The translations under genes were made by a program, and so were the position numbers. The notes under the pieces are model-generated. The model had not been told where the DNA came from. It saw only the letters and a list, made by a program, of their open reading frames with translations, and searched no databases. A stretch of 64,000 nt of DNA from contig NZ_JABUFE010000011.1 of the NCBI RefSeq assembly GCF_013315265.1, positions 1 to 64,000 on the forward strand, read 5' to 3'. This DNA comes from Parasulfitobacter algicola (lineage in GTDB: Bacteria > Pseudomonadota > Alphaproteobacteria > Rhodobacterales > Rhodobacteraceae). Below are positions 16,948 to 25,405 of this stretch, piece by piece. Numbering within the stretch: position 1 is the first letter of the stretch; each line of letters begins with the position of its first letter.

Positions 16948-18714
16948 TTAGTTGGCGTCAGCCAGTTGTTTGGGCAGTTTGAATGTCCAAAGCAGACCGC
17001 CCTGGTTCAGATAGTTGACCTTGCTGGCCACCTCGCCGCCCCACAGCGGAACTGCGCCGCCCCAACCCGAGATGACGCTGACGAACTGTTCGCCGTCCTG
17101 TTCCCAGGTGACAGGCTGACCGACGATGCCGGACCCTGTCTGAAAGCTCCACAGCTCTTCGCCGGTTTCGTCATCGAAGGCGATAAAGCGGCCTTCGGGC
17201 GTGCCGGTGAACACCAGACCACCCGCTGTTGTCATAACGCCAGCCCAAAGGGGTGCTTCATTCTTGTATTCCCACTTGATTTCGCCAGTGTCGGGATCAA
17301 TCGCCTTTAGACTTCCGATATGGTCTTCGTAGTTGGGCTTGATCGTAAAGCCAGACCCAAGATAGGCCGCACCTTGTTTATAGGTGATTGGTTCGTTCCA
17401 GATATCCATGCCCCATTCATTGGATGGCACATAGAAATTGCCAGTACGCTGCGAAAATGCCATGGGCATCCAGTTCTTGCCACCCAGGAAACCAGGTGAA
17501 GAAAAGACGACCTGACCCTTGTTTCCATCGGCAGATTCAGCCGGATCACCGGGGCGGTTTTCTTCGACAAAGATCGGGCGGCCATTTTCATCAATGCCAC
17601 TGGCCCACGTGATGTCTTTCACAAAAGGCACAGCGCTGACAAAGGCCCCATCTTCACGGTTCAGCACATAGAAATAGCCGTTCCGGTCTGCAGTGGCATA
17701 GCGCATATTGCCATCGCGGTCGGTATAGGACACCACTTCGTTGGTGCCGTCATAATCCCAACCTTCACGCGGGGTGGTTTGGAAATGCCACTTGATTTCA
17801 CCCGTGGCCGGATCGATGCCCAAACGGCTGGCGGCATAAAGATTATCGCCTGAATTATCATCGAGCGGTTCACCTGCATTGCGCAAATGGCTGTTCCAAG
17901 GCGCTGGATTGCCAGTACCAAAGACCAGCGTATCAGTGTCTGCATCATAGGATCCGCCAAGCCACGTGGCCCCACCACCTGTTTTCCACATATCACCGGG
18001 CCATGTCGCGTTCAGTGTGCCAGTCATGGTGCTTTCTTCGCCATTCAGCGTGCCCATATGTCCTTCGATTACGGGGCGGGTCCAAACCAGATCACCGGTT
18101 TCTGCATTTCGTGCCTGCACTTCGCCAACAATCCCGAATTCACCGCCGGAATTGCCCGTGATGACCAGACCATTCACGATCAGCGGCGCGGCGGTATAAC
18201 TGTAACCGGCCTTGTAATCGGCGATTTTCTTGCGCCACACGACATCACCAGTGTCTTTGTTCAGCGCAACGATGCGCGCGTCCAAAGTACCGAAATAAAC
18301 GTTATTGCCATAAATCGCGGCACCGCGGTTCACCACATCACAGCACGGCAAGATACCTTCGGGCAAACGCGCGTCATATTGCCAGATCTCTTTTCCGGTT
18401 TCGATATCAATCGCATAGATACGGGAATATGATCCGGTGATATACATCACGCCATCATGTATAATGGGCTGCGTTTCCTGCCCACGCTGCTTTTCACCAC
18501 CAAGCGAAAACGCCCAGGCAGGCACAAGATTTTGCACATTGTCCTTGTTCAGCGTGTCCAGCGGGGAATAGCGCTGAAGATCGCGACCCATGCCATTGGT
18601 CAGCACATCACCCACACTGGCCTGATCGTTTGCCAGATCGGCCTCGGTAACTTCGGCATACGCAGCGCCCGTCGCCAATATCCCAAGCGTTACAGCTAAA
18701 ATAAACCTGTTCAT
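16948..18714 (-). CDS. PQQ-dependent alcohol dehydrogenase with lanthanide-type active site (ExaF/PedH/XoxF group)
   Basis: The ATG at 18714 follows a strong GAGGAGGGG site and opens a signal peptide (cleavage near AYAEV); the protein has 588 residues. It is a periplasmic eight-bladed propeller quinoprotein oxidising methanol, ethanol or related alcohols. Cys124-Cys125 form the adjacent-Cys disulfide. Likely metal/PQQ residues are Glu192 (GGEFGI), Asn269 (GTGNPAPWN) and Asp320 with Asp322 in WDYDG. The second Asp is the mark of lanthanide enzymes. The PAPWNSHLR and [13 protein letters not shown] stretches look more like ExaF/PedH than XoxF5. It is divergent from the ABC binding protein gene. 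Confidence 0.9.
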   Translation of the reverse strand: MNRFILAVTLGILATGAAYAEVTEADLANDQASVGDVLTNGMGRDLQRYSPLDTLNKDNVQNLVPAWAFSLGGEKQRGQETQPIIHDGVMYITGSYSRIYAIDIETGKEIWQYDARLPEGILPCCDVVNRGAAIYGNNVYFGTLDARIVALNKDTGDVVWRKKIADYKAGYSYTAAPLIVNGLVITGNSGGEFGIVGEVQARNAETGDLVWTRPVIEGHMGTLNGEESTMTGTLNATWPGDMWKTGGGATWLGGSYDADTDTLVFGTGNPAPWNSHLRNAGEPLDDNSGDNLYAASRLGIDPATGEIKWHFQTTPREGWDYDGTNEVVSYTDRDGNMRYATADRNGYFYVLNREDGAFVSAVPFVKDITWASGIDENGRPIFVEENRPGDPAESADGNKGQVVFSSPGFLGGKNWMPMAFSQRTGNFYVPSNEWGMDIWNEPITYKQGAAYLGSGFTIKPNYEDHIGSLKAIDPDTGEIKWEYKNEAPLWAGVMTTAGGLVFTGTPEGRFIAFDDETGEELWSFQTGSGIVGQPVTWEQDGEQFVSVISGWGGAVPLWGGEVASKVNYLNQGGLLWTFKLPKQLADAN

Positions 18715-18913
18715 CGGTTTCCCCTCCTCTGTGATATCAAAAGGCCAGTCGCCAGACCCAACAGCATACAGCCTTGCCGACAGTATTCGCCGAATACCCA
18801 ATTGTCGGTATTGAACAATGGTCGTACAGATTTTGCGCGACAGCACAGTGCTTTGGTCGTGGTTCATCTGTGGGCGCGACTTGCTAACATTCCCTCACAC
18901 TGGGAGGTTGAAG

Positions 18914-19888
18914 ATGTCGTTCATGAAAATATGCACCGCAGCTCTTTTTTCGGCTGCAATCCTGTTGTTACCTGCGTCGGCCGAAACGCCAACCCTGCGG
19001 GCGGCTGTATTGAAATTCGGAACCGTGAATTGGGAACTGGATGTGATCAAGCATAATGGCTTGGACACACAGAATGGATTTACGCTTGACGTTCAGGGGC
19101 TTGGCGGTGGTGCGGCTGCCAAAGTTGCCTTTCAGGGCGATGCGGCAGATGTGATCGTCAGCGATTGGCTTTGGGTGGCGCGTCAACGCGCAGCTGGCAA
19201 GGATTACGTCTTTATTCCCTATTCTAAAGCCGTGGGCGGGGTATTGGTGCCAGCCGATAGCACAGCACAAACGCTGGCTGATCTAAAGGGCGGCAAGATC
19301 GGAATTGCAGGTGGACCGCTGGATAAAAGCTGGCTGATCCTGCAGGCTTACGCAGAACAAACGCACGGTATGGATTTGAAAGCAGACACCGAACAGGTTT
19401 TCGGCGCACCGCCCCTGATCTTTAAAACCGCGCTTGGTGGCGATTTGCAGGGCGCGATCAATTACTGGCATTTCAGCGCCAAGATGGAAGCTGCAGGGAT
19501 GCGCAAGCTGATTGATGTGGACACGGCCGCCCTTGCCTTGGGCCTTGATCCCGAAACACCGTTGCTGGGCTATGTCGTCAAGGGCGAACTTCTGCGCGAC
19601 AACCCCGATCTGATTAATGGATTGGCCGCTGCATCACGTGCAGCCAAGGATATTCTGGCGACCGATGACGCAGAATGGGACCGCTTGCGCCCCCGTATGA
19701 ACGCAGAAACAGACGCGCAGTTTGCAGCCCTGAAAGCAGGGTTTCGCGCGGGCATCCCAGCCCCTGGTCCTGTGGATGAAGTTGCCGCTGCCAAGATGCT
19801 TGAACTTATGGTATCTTTGGGCGGAGAGGATCTGTTGGGCCAAGCCAAAACTTTGCCGGACGGAGTATTTCTGCAAAGCGGAAGCTGA
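18914..19888 (+). CDS. ABC importer substrate-binding protein, NitT/TauT type
   Basis: The ATG at 18914 has GGGAGG six bases upstream and gives 324 residues with a signal peptide ending PASAETP. The mature part has the SsuA/TauA/NrtA fold: LKFGTVNWELDVIKHNGLD, then DVIVSDWLWVARQRAAGKD, LKGGKIGIAGG and GALGGDLQGAINYWHFSA-like stretches. The ligand is not evident. It is divergent from the PQQ dehydrogenase (199-base gap) and its stop overlaps the ATPase start (TGATG). Binding proteins of this type recur near PQQ dehydrogenases, so a cofactor, metal complex or alcohol-derived ligand is possible; that is inference. Confidence 0.85.
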   Translation: MSFMKICTAALFSAAILLLPASAETPTLRAAVLKFGTVNWELDVIKHNGLDTQNGFTLDVQGLGGGAAAKVAFQGDAADVIVSDWLWVARQRAAGKDYVFIPYSKAVGGVLVPADSTAQTLADLKGGKIGIAGGPLDKSWLILQAYAEQTHGMDLKADTEQVFGAPPLIFKTALGGDLQGAINYWHFSAKMEAAGMRKLIDVDTAALALGLDPETPLLGYVVKGELLRDNPDLINGLAAASRAAKDILATDDAEWDRLRPRMNAETDAQFAALKAGFRAGIPAPGPVDEVAAAKMLELMVSLGGEDLLGQAKTLPDGVFLQSGS

Positions 19889-20580
19889 TGCATTTGAAAG
19901 TCGTTGATCCTGTTGACCCTGCCCCGCTGCTGTCTGTGCAGCTGGACGGCTGGTCGGTGGCCAAACGTCAAATTCTTGGGTCGATCGATATAATGATGCA
20001 ATCAAGCGAAACACTGGCCCTGATCGGACCATCGGGCATTGGCAAAACATCATTGCTTCGGATTATCTCGGGCCTGGAAACCGACTATCGGGGCCAAGTC
20101 AAAGCGCCCCCAACAATCGCAATGGTATTTCAGGAACCCACGTTGCTGCCATGGCGCACTTTGGCACAAAACATAACGATCACCACGGGCCTGTCTGACC
20201 TTCAGGCGCAAAACGCACTGGCCGAAGTCGGGCTTTCGGGTCGCGACGGAGACTTTCCCAATCAACTGTCGCTTGGTGAACAACGTCGCATGGCGCTTGC
20301 CCGCGCTTTTGCGATCAAGCCTGATCTATTGTTATTGGATGAACCCTTCGTGTCGCTTGATCCGCCTTTGGTCCAGGAAATGATGCGACTTTTCGCGATT
20401 TTACGGGCCAGACATTCAGTCGCAACCATTTTCGTGACCCATGTCGAAGCCGAGGCAAAGCAGCTGGCCAGTCGCATTATCGAACTGCGCGGCACCCCCG
20501 CACAGATTGTTGCGGACCGTCAAAACAAGGGCGCATATTTCCAGTTATCCGCATCTGGTGTAACCTCATCAGGGTCATAA
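19888..20580 (+). CDS. ABC importer ATP-binding subunit, NitT/TauT type
   Basis: This 230-residue ATPase pairs with the upstream binding protein (one-base overlap) and, by type, with the permease at 11609. Walker A is GPSGIGKTSLLRII, the Q-loop EPTLLPWRTL is characteristic of the SsuB/TauB group, the signature is LSLGEQRRMALARAFA and Walker B LLLLDEPFVSLD. The switch His is in FVTHVEAE. Its last 61 bases overlap the end of the convergent Sel1 gene. Confidence 0.9.
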   Translation: MHLKVVDPVDPAPLLSVQLDGWSVAKRQILGSIDIMMQSSETLALIGPSGIGKTSLLRIISGLETDYRGQVKAPPTIAMVFQEPTLLPWRTLAQNITITTGLSDLQAQNALAEVGLSGRDGDFPNQLSLGEQRRMALARAFAIKPDLLLLDEPFVSLDPPLVQEMMRLFAILRARHSVATIFVTHVEAEAKQLASRIIELRGTPAQIVADRQNKGAYFQLSASGVTSSGS

Positions 20581-21065
20581 CCCGCGCCTTGCAATCGCTT
20601 GGCAATCGGCAACCCGTCCGCAGCCGCCTGATCCACATAATTCTGCCCCAACTCTTTGTCTTGCGGCACACCGTGGCCTCGTAAAAGATTCAAACCATAG
20701 TTAAACTTGCCCACCGGATCACCTGTTTCAGCCGCACGACGATCCCATTCAGCACTGGCGTCCGGGTCATAATCACCGCCCAGCCCGTTGTTTTCCATCT
20801 GGCTCATCCAGGTCATGGCGCCCGGATAACCCGCATCCGCACATTGCTGGAAAAATTTCCGCGCCAGATCATGATTGCCGGATTTGGTCACATAATACCC
20901 CATTGAGCAGGTAACCATATCCGTCATGCCCAACTCAATCTTGCGCTTCAACATACCGATACCTGTATCCTGTGGATTAAGTGTGCCTGCGTCGTCCTCA
21001 ACCGTTTGCACATCTGCAAAGGCAGGCCACGCCAACAGGATCACGATTAGGGACATCAAGCGCAT
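20520..21065 (-). CDS. Secreted Sel1-repeat protein
   Basis: This 181-residue protein has a signal peptide (AWPAFADV) and Sel1/TPR-type helical repeats: ARKFFQQCADAGYPGAMTWMSQM, EWDRRAAETGDPVGKFNYGLNLLRGHGV, NYVDQAAADGLPIAKRL. Such repeats bind other proteins. It converges on and overlaps the ABC ATPase gene by 61 bases, so both C-termini share DNA. A role in the quinoprotein region is possible from position only. The 270 bases upstream (21066-21335), a divergent gap to the large orphan gene, are A+T-rich and hold no other gene. Confidence 0.75.
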   Translation of the reverse strand: MRLMSLIVILLAWPAFADVQTVEDDAGTLNPQDTGIGMLKRKIELGMTDMVTCSMGYYVTKSGNHDLARKFFQQCADAGYPGAMTWMSQMENNGLGGDYDPDASAEWDRRAAETGDPVGKFNYGLNLLRGHGVPQDKELGQNYVDQAAADGLPIAKRLQGAGYDPDEVTPDADNWKYAPLF

Positions 21066-21335
21066 ATCTTACCCTCCGTTCAGATCAGGCTAACACATTG
21101 CGGCCCATTTTCCAGGTTTTCTATCTTTATTCCGCACAATTACTTTTGAAATCGCCTGTGTTAATCTGCAATCATTCCGTTTGATTTTGATATTCTCGCA
21201 AAAATAGACCTATCCCAAAAGACATAAATACATTTTAACCATTATGAAGACGATTTGCGGATTGAGTTTTCAAGATCGGGTTTTTCATGATCGCTGCATG
21301 TCAATCCGGACAAGAATGGGGGGCTTGTCTATCAA

Positions 21336-23417
21336 ATGAACAATGCAAATGCCAAACCAAAACCAAGTGAGATCGCAGCACTTTTGAATATGGCTGAAGC
21401 AAAACAGAACCGCGAATATTATACTGAAAATATAAGTGATATTGGAATGCCCTGCGGTGGAACAGGCATCGTTATACCGCATGAAAAAGATGCCCCTGAG
21501 TTAGATGCAATATTCGATCTTCCAGATCCCGATGATCTACCGATGAGCGATGAGATCCTTCCGGTTATTTTCGATCATGCGCTGATCACAGAGGAAGGTG
21601 TGATTGACTGCTTCGCCCGTCATTATCCCAAACGCGCCGCGTTGCTGTTTCAACTTTTGTCAGATGCAGGAAAATTGGGTGCAGGCTATACTTGGGTTTA
21701 TCGACAAGAAATGATGTCCGACGAAGACATCACTAAAATAAAAGCAGATGCGCAGACCTATGCCAATAGTCGCGCAAGGCCCGGTGTTAAAAATGATGCC
21801 ATTCCAAAGCAGCCAACACATATTGATAAAAAATACGGAATACAGACTGATAAAAATCACATCCCGGACCTTGATGAACTGGATGAAAAGCGTGCTATGC
21901 GTGCTTATACATTGCGAAAAAGATTAGATGAATTCGGCAAATGGCGCATAGATGATGAACGCAAAACAATTTATGTTTATGGCAGCATTAATAAAAACGT
22001 AGATCGGAATTATCTGGCCGAACACGTGACAGATGATGATGGCATAAATCACTTTCCAACCAACAAGGATGGCGCTGATTGGCTTTATGCCGTCATGGGC
22101 GATTGGATGGCCCGGCAAGGGCATCCCGACGCGGATCCCGAAGAAGAATTTCTGCGCAATGAAGTCGACAGAAAGGTAGGCGGCGTTGCACTGGTGGCAT
22201 TTGGTACAATAGAAATGTTTGGGGGTGTGGCCGTCATTATCAAAAGCGCAGGAATCGCGACATACCCAGGGGTTGCGCTGACCGTTGTTGGTTTCGACAC
22301 ATTTACCAACGGTCTTGATATGCTTGAAAGCCCTGATCCTGAAGCAGCGGCCAGAGGTTGGATCGGGGACGGTATTCACAATACCGGGAAATATTTTGGC
22401 GGCGATGAGTTGGCGCAAAGTTTTGACAGGGGGTGGATTTTCACGCAATTCGCAGTCAGCTTTGGCGCACCCGTGGTCATTCGAAACAGTGCACGAATTG
22501 CAAAGACCGTGCATAAATCAAACCAGATTATCAAACCCATAACCAACGGCACACTGAACAAAGCAAAACTTGCCCTGCTGGAAATCAAAAACTGGAAAAT
22601 CGCCAAGGGTCTTTCGATGGACTATGTGGTGTTACCGTCGGGTCGGGGGGCAATTGTTACATTAAAAGGTATTGGTAAATTCGTATTACCAGCCCTGGAA
22701 AGCGACATCCGGGTTTTATTACGGTTGAAAACAGCAAAGCTTGATCGACTGAGGGCATCGACCAAGGCGTCATCAGATGGTCTGGTTCCTGGTCCAGGTC
22801 AAAACTTTGATGCAATTCGCGTAATGTTGGATGATATCGGCAGGCACAGCGGCGTAGAATTCAGGAAATGCATAACAAAGATCGGCTTTGATTCCCAAAT
22901 AAAGGACGCGTATTTCAAAATTCTCAAAGATGGTAGTCTGGGACTTGGTCTTCCACCAAGTTTCAAGAAAAAAGACTATATTGATCAACTCTTCACACTA
23001 GCACACGAATTGAACCACGGGCGGATGCTTCAGAAACTTGTCAATAGATTTGGCAAAAAACGTGCATTTGAAATCTGGCATGCTGAATTGAAAAATCAAA
23101 TAAAATATGTACGTGAAGAAGTCGTTGTAGAATTAGCTGCGCAAAAAATGGTGAAATCCTTTGTATTAAAGTCAGTATATGAAGGCAAGCTCTCCATGAA
23201 AGATGTTAACCGACTGATAGAGCTACTAAAAGAATCCGATATTTATGTCAAAGAATTCAAAACCAAATGGCAAGTTTTGGATGAGTTAGATAGACGAATG
23301 CTAGAAACTACAGATAAAACGAAGCTGTACATACGTAATGCAGATCAAGGTTTTATAGACGATCTAATGGAAGATTTTGATAAAAGCTATATTCCACCCA
23401 AAAGACCTTGGGATTAA
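21336..23417 (+). CDS. Large orphan protein with HExxH metalloprotease-like C-terminus, toxin-like layout
   Basis: I do not recognise this 693-residue protein. The N-terminal third is acidic and soluble, with no signal peptide. A Gly/Ala-rich hydrophobic segment at about 280-328 (GGVALVAFGTIEMFGG, PGVALTVVGFDTF) resembles membrane hairpins placed before the toxin part of polymorphic effectors. The C-terminal region contains LAHELNHGRM (His557, Glu558, His561) and a Glu-rich helix EEVVVELAAQ about 35 residues later, as in zincin peptidases. Base composition is more A+T-rich than its neighbours. No secretion genes and no small downstream immunity gene are seen. It may be a horizontally acquired contact-dependent effector; this is inference. 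Confidence 0.7.
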   Translation: MNNANAKPKPSEIAALLNMAEAKQNREYYTENISDIGMPCGGTGIVIPHEKDAPELDAIFDLPDPDDLPMSDEILPVIFDHALITEEGVIDCFARHYPKRAALLFQLLSDAGKLGAGYTWVYRQEMMSDEDITKIKADAQTYANSRARPGVKNDAIPKQPTHIDKKYGIQTDKNHIPDLDELDEKRAMRAYTLRKRLDEFGKWRIDDERKTIYVYGSINKNVDRNYLAEHVTDDDGINHFPTNKDGADWLYAVMGDWMARQGHPDADPEEEFLRNEVDRKVGGVALVAFGTIEMFGGVAVIIKSAGIATYPGVALTVVGFDTFTNGLDMLESPDPEAAARGWIGDGIHNTGKYFGGDELAQSFDRGWIFTQFAVSFGAPVVIRNSARIAKTVHKSNQIIKPITNGTLNKAKLALLEIKNWKIAKGLSMDYVVLPSGRGAIVTLKGIGKFVLPALESDIRVLLRLKTAKLDRLRASTKASSDGLVPGPGQNFDAIRVMLDDIGRHSGVEFRKCITKIGFDSQIKDAYFKILKDGSLGLGLPPSFKKKDYIDQLFTLAHELNHGRMLQKLVNRFGKKRAFEIWHAELKNQIKYVREEVVVELAAQKMVKSFVLKSVYEGKLSMKDVNRLIELLKESDIYVKEFKTKWQVLDELDRRMLETTDKTKLYIRNADQGFIDDLMEDFDKSYIPPKRPWD

Positions 23418-23461
23418 CAACAGGGAATATTCCGGTCTTTTTTACCTTAAAAAGTAATTCC

Positions 23462-24253
23462 TTAGCCTTTGCGGCGGATCAAACCGCGGGCAGGATCATA
23501 CCCCCAAAGGGCAAGCGCCATAAAAGCTGTGACTGCCAGCACAGTCCAGCCAAGGGCTGTCGCATTGAACTGGCCATAAAGCGCAAACCGGATCAGTTCG
23601 ACGGCGTGAGTAAACGGGTTTATCGAACATATCTGATACAAAAGGACCGAGCTTTCTTTCATTTTCCACAATGGGTACAATGCGGATGACAAAAAAAATG
23701 TCGGGAAGATGACAAAGTTCATCACACCCGCAAAATTCTCTAATTGCTTGATGAAGCTTGAGAGTGCCAAGCCCAACGCGCCCAGCATCAACCCCGCGAT
23801 CAAAAACGCAGGCAAGGCATAAATATATCCTAAAGGGTCAAAGCTGATATCGAACAGCCAAGCCACAAACAAAAACGTATAGACCTGCAAGATCGATATG
23901 ATCGTGGCGCCCAACAGCTTGCAGGTCAGCAACCACCAGCGCGGCAAGGGCGCTGTCAGCAACAATCGCATGGACCCCATCTCGCGGTCGTACACCAGGC
24001 TAAGCGAACTTTGCATACCGTTGAAAAGCAAGATCATGCCACACAATCCGGGGACAATGTAAATCTCGTATGTGATATAGGTCTGATAGGGCGGCGTGAT
24101 CGACAGGCCAAGGGCCGCACGAAATCCGGCCGCAAAGACCAAAAGCCATACCAAAGGCCGCACAAGAGCCGCGACAAACCGTTCACGCTGATGCACGAAA
24201 CGCAGGGCCTCGCGTTTGATGATTGCGGATAGGGCGATAAGATAAACGGTCAT
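23462..24253 (-). CDS. ABC-2 type permease of the PQQ alcohol dehydrogenase-associated exporter (PedC-like)
   Basis: This 263-residue membrane protein has six helices of the ABC-2 family, with FVHQRERFVAALVRPLVWLLVF near the start and MRLLLTAPLPRWWLLTCKLLG in the first cytoplasmic loop. FVIFPTFFLSSALYPLWKM and INPFTHAVELIRFALYG are the family end motifs. It overlaps the ATPase gene by 4 bases and belongs to the minus-strand set 23462-27525. That set matches the ABC, beta-propeller and binding protein group found beside quinoprotein alcohol dehydrogenases (Pseudomonas ped). What it exports is unknown. Confidence 0.87.
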   Translation of the reverse strand: MTVYLIALSAIIKREALRFVHQRERFVAALVRPLVWLLVFAAGFRAALGLSITPPYQTYITYEIYIVPGLCGMILLFNGMQSSLSLVYDREMGSMRLLLTAPLPRWWLLTCKLLGATIISILQVYTFLFVAWLFDISFDPLGYIYALPAFLIAGLMLGALGLALSSFIKQLENFAGVMNFVIFPTFFLSSALYPLWKMKESSVLLYQICSINPFTHAVELIRFALYGQFNATALGWTVLAVTAFMALALWGYDPARGLIRRKG

Positions 24254-24984
24254 GCAGGTTGGCCTGTCAGGTCCAGAAAGCGTGCTTCAAGCGGGGCATC
24301 CGGCGCGATCTCGTTGGCCTGCCCATCGCGCAGGATACGGCCTTGGTGCAAGATAACGACCTGATCATTTGCGACAATTTCATCGGTCAGATGCGTGGCC
24401 CAAAGGACTGTGATGCCATCCTGATCTGCGATGGAATGGACATGATCGGTGATCGCCCGGCGCGTTGCGGCATCAAGGCCGACGGTGGGTTCATCCAATA
24501 GTAAAATGCTGGGACCATGCAACAAAGCACGGGCGATTTCAGTACGACGTTTGTGGCCACCATTCAACGTGCGCGCTTTTTCACCAGCACGATCGGCCAA
24601 ATCAAGGCGATCAAGGGCCGCATCAATCCGAACAGTTGCACCCCGCCCTGACAAACCATGTAATGCTGCAAAATAACGCAGGTTCTGACGGATCGTCAGA
24701 TCCAGATCCAATGTAGTTTGTTGAAAGACCACACCCATCTGCGCCAATGCTGCACGTGGGTGTTTGGCCAGATCGTAACCACCCACCGTGATCTGTCCAT
24801 CTGGCGTTGTGAAAAGCCGCGTCAGCAATGAAAACAGCGTTGATTTACCCGCCCCATTCGGCCCAAGCAACGCGCAAAACACCCCAGGTTCGACGCTGAA
24901 CGATACATCCACCAGCGCCTGTTTTCGGCCAAAGGCAAAGCTGACCCCTTTGACCGACAGCCCCTTATTCAATGGTGATTTCAA
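24250..24984 (-). CDS. ATP-binding subunit of the PQQ alcohol dehydrogenase-associated ABC system (PedA-like)
   Basis: This 244-residue ATPase has Walker A GPNGAGKSTLFSLL, the unusual signature LNGGHKRRTEIARALL, Walker B ILLLDEPTVGLD and switch WATHLTDE. The NGGHKRR signature in place of LSGGQ is typical of the quinoprotein-linked ATPases. Its end overlaps the permease by 4 bases, and its start overlaps the upstream small secreted-protein gene by 20 bases, so all are one operon. Confidence 0.88.
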   Translation of the reverse strand: MKSPLNKGLSVKGVSFAFGRKQALVDVSFSVEPGVFCALLGPNGAGKSTLFSLLTRLFTTPDGQITVGGYDLAKHPRAALAQMGVVFQQTTLDLDLTIRQNLRYFAALHGLSGRGATVRIDAALDRLDLADRAGEKARTLNGGHKRRTEIARALLHGPSILLLDEPTVGLDAATRRAITDHVHSIADQDGITVLWATHLTDEIVANDQVVILHQGRILRDGQANEIAPDAPLEARFLDLTGQPA

Positions 24985-25396
24985 GGCGTTGCGTTTCCCC
25001 GGTCGTCCCTGGAATTTTCATATAATAACGCCCCGGCTTGATGGCGACAAAACCGATCTCCATCTCGCCTGCTTCGTCAAATTCGATGGAATCCAGGCCC
25101 AAAGGGCGAATTTCCAGCCCTTCGACCACGATTTCATCAATCCAGATCGCGCGAAAAAACTCTGGCCCCACCAAGGCAAGTTCCTGTGATCCATCGCCTT
25201 GGATTTCGAATTCATAATAGGTGCCAGATTTCAGGACCCAAGGCGCTGATGTCAGCGGAATGCCCGCACTCAGCTGGATCGGTTCAAGATCCTGTTTGTT
25301 CTTGGCAGACAGGATGCCTGCCAGGCCAAAACCACCTTCGGCCAAGGCCATACCCGGCAAACACATCATGCATGCAAGTGATAGTATGTATTTCAT
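24965..25396 (-). CDS. Small secreted protein of the quinoprotein cluster, unknown
   Basis: This 143-residue protein has a signal peptide (CLPGMALAE) and a beta-rich mature domain (SGTYYEFEIQGDGSQELAL, GRYYMKIPG) reminiscent of a cupredoxin-like or jelly-roll fold. There are no obvious metal ligands: no Cys or His cluster remains after the signal. It is encoded between the beta-propeller protein and the ATPase, overlapping the latter by 20 bases. It is probably a periplasmic partner of the propeller protein. No function can be given from sequence. Confidence 0.7.
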   Translation of the reverse strand: MKYILSLACMMCLPGMALAEGGFGLAGILSAKNKQDLEPIQLSAGIPLTSAPWVLKSGTYYEFEIQGDGSQELALVGPEFFRAIWIDEIVVEGLEIRPLGLDSIEFDEAGEMEIGFVAIKPGRYYMKIPGTTGETQRLEITIE

Positions 25397-25405
25397 AAAT
25401 TCCCT

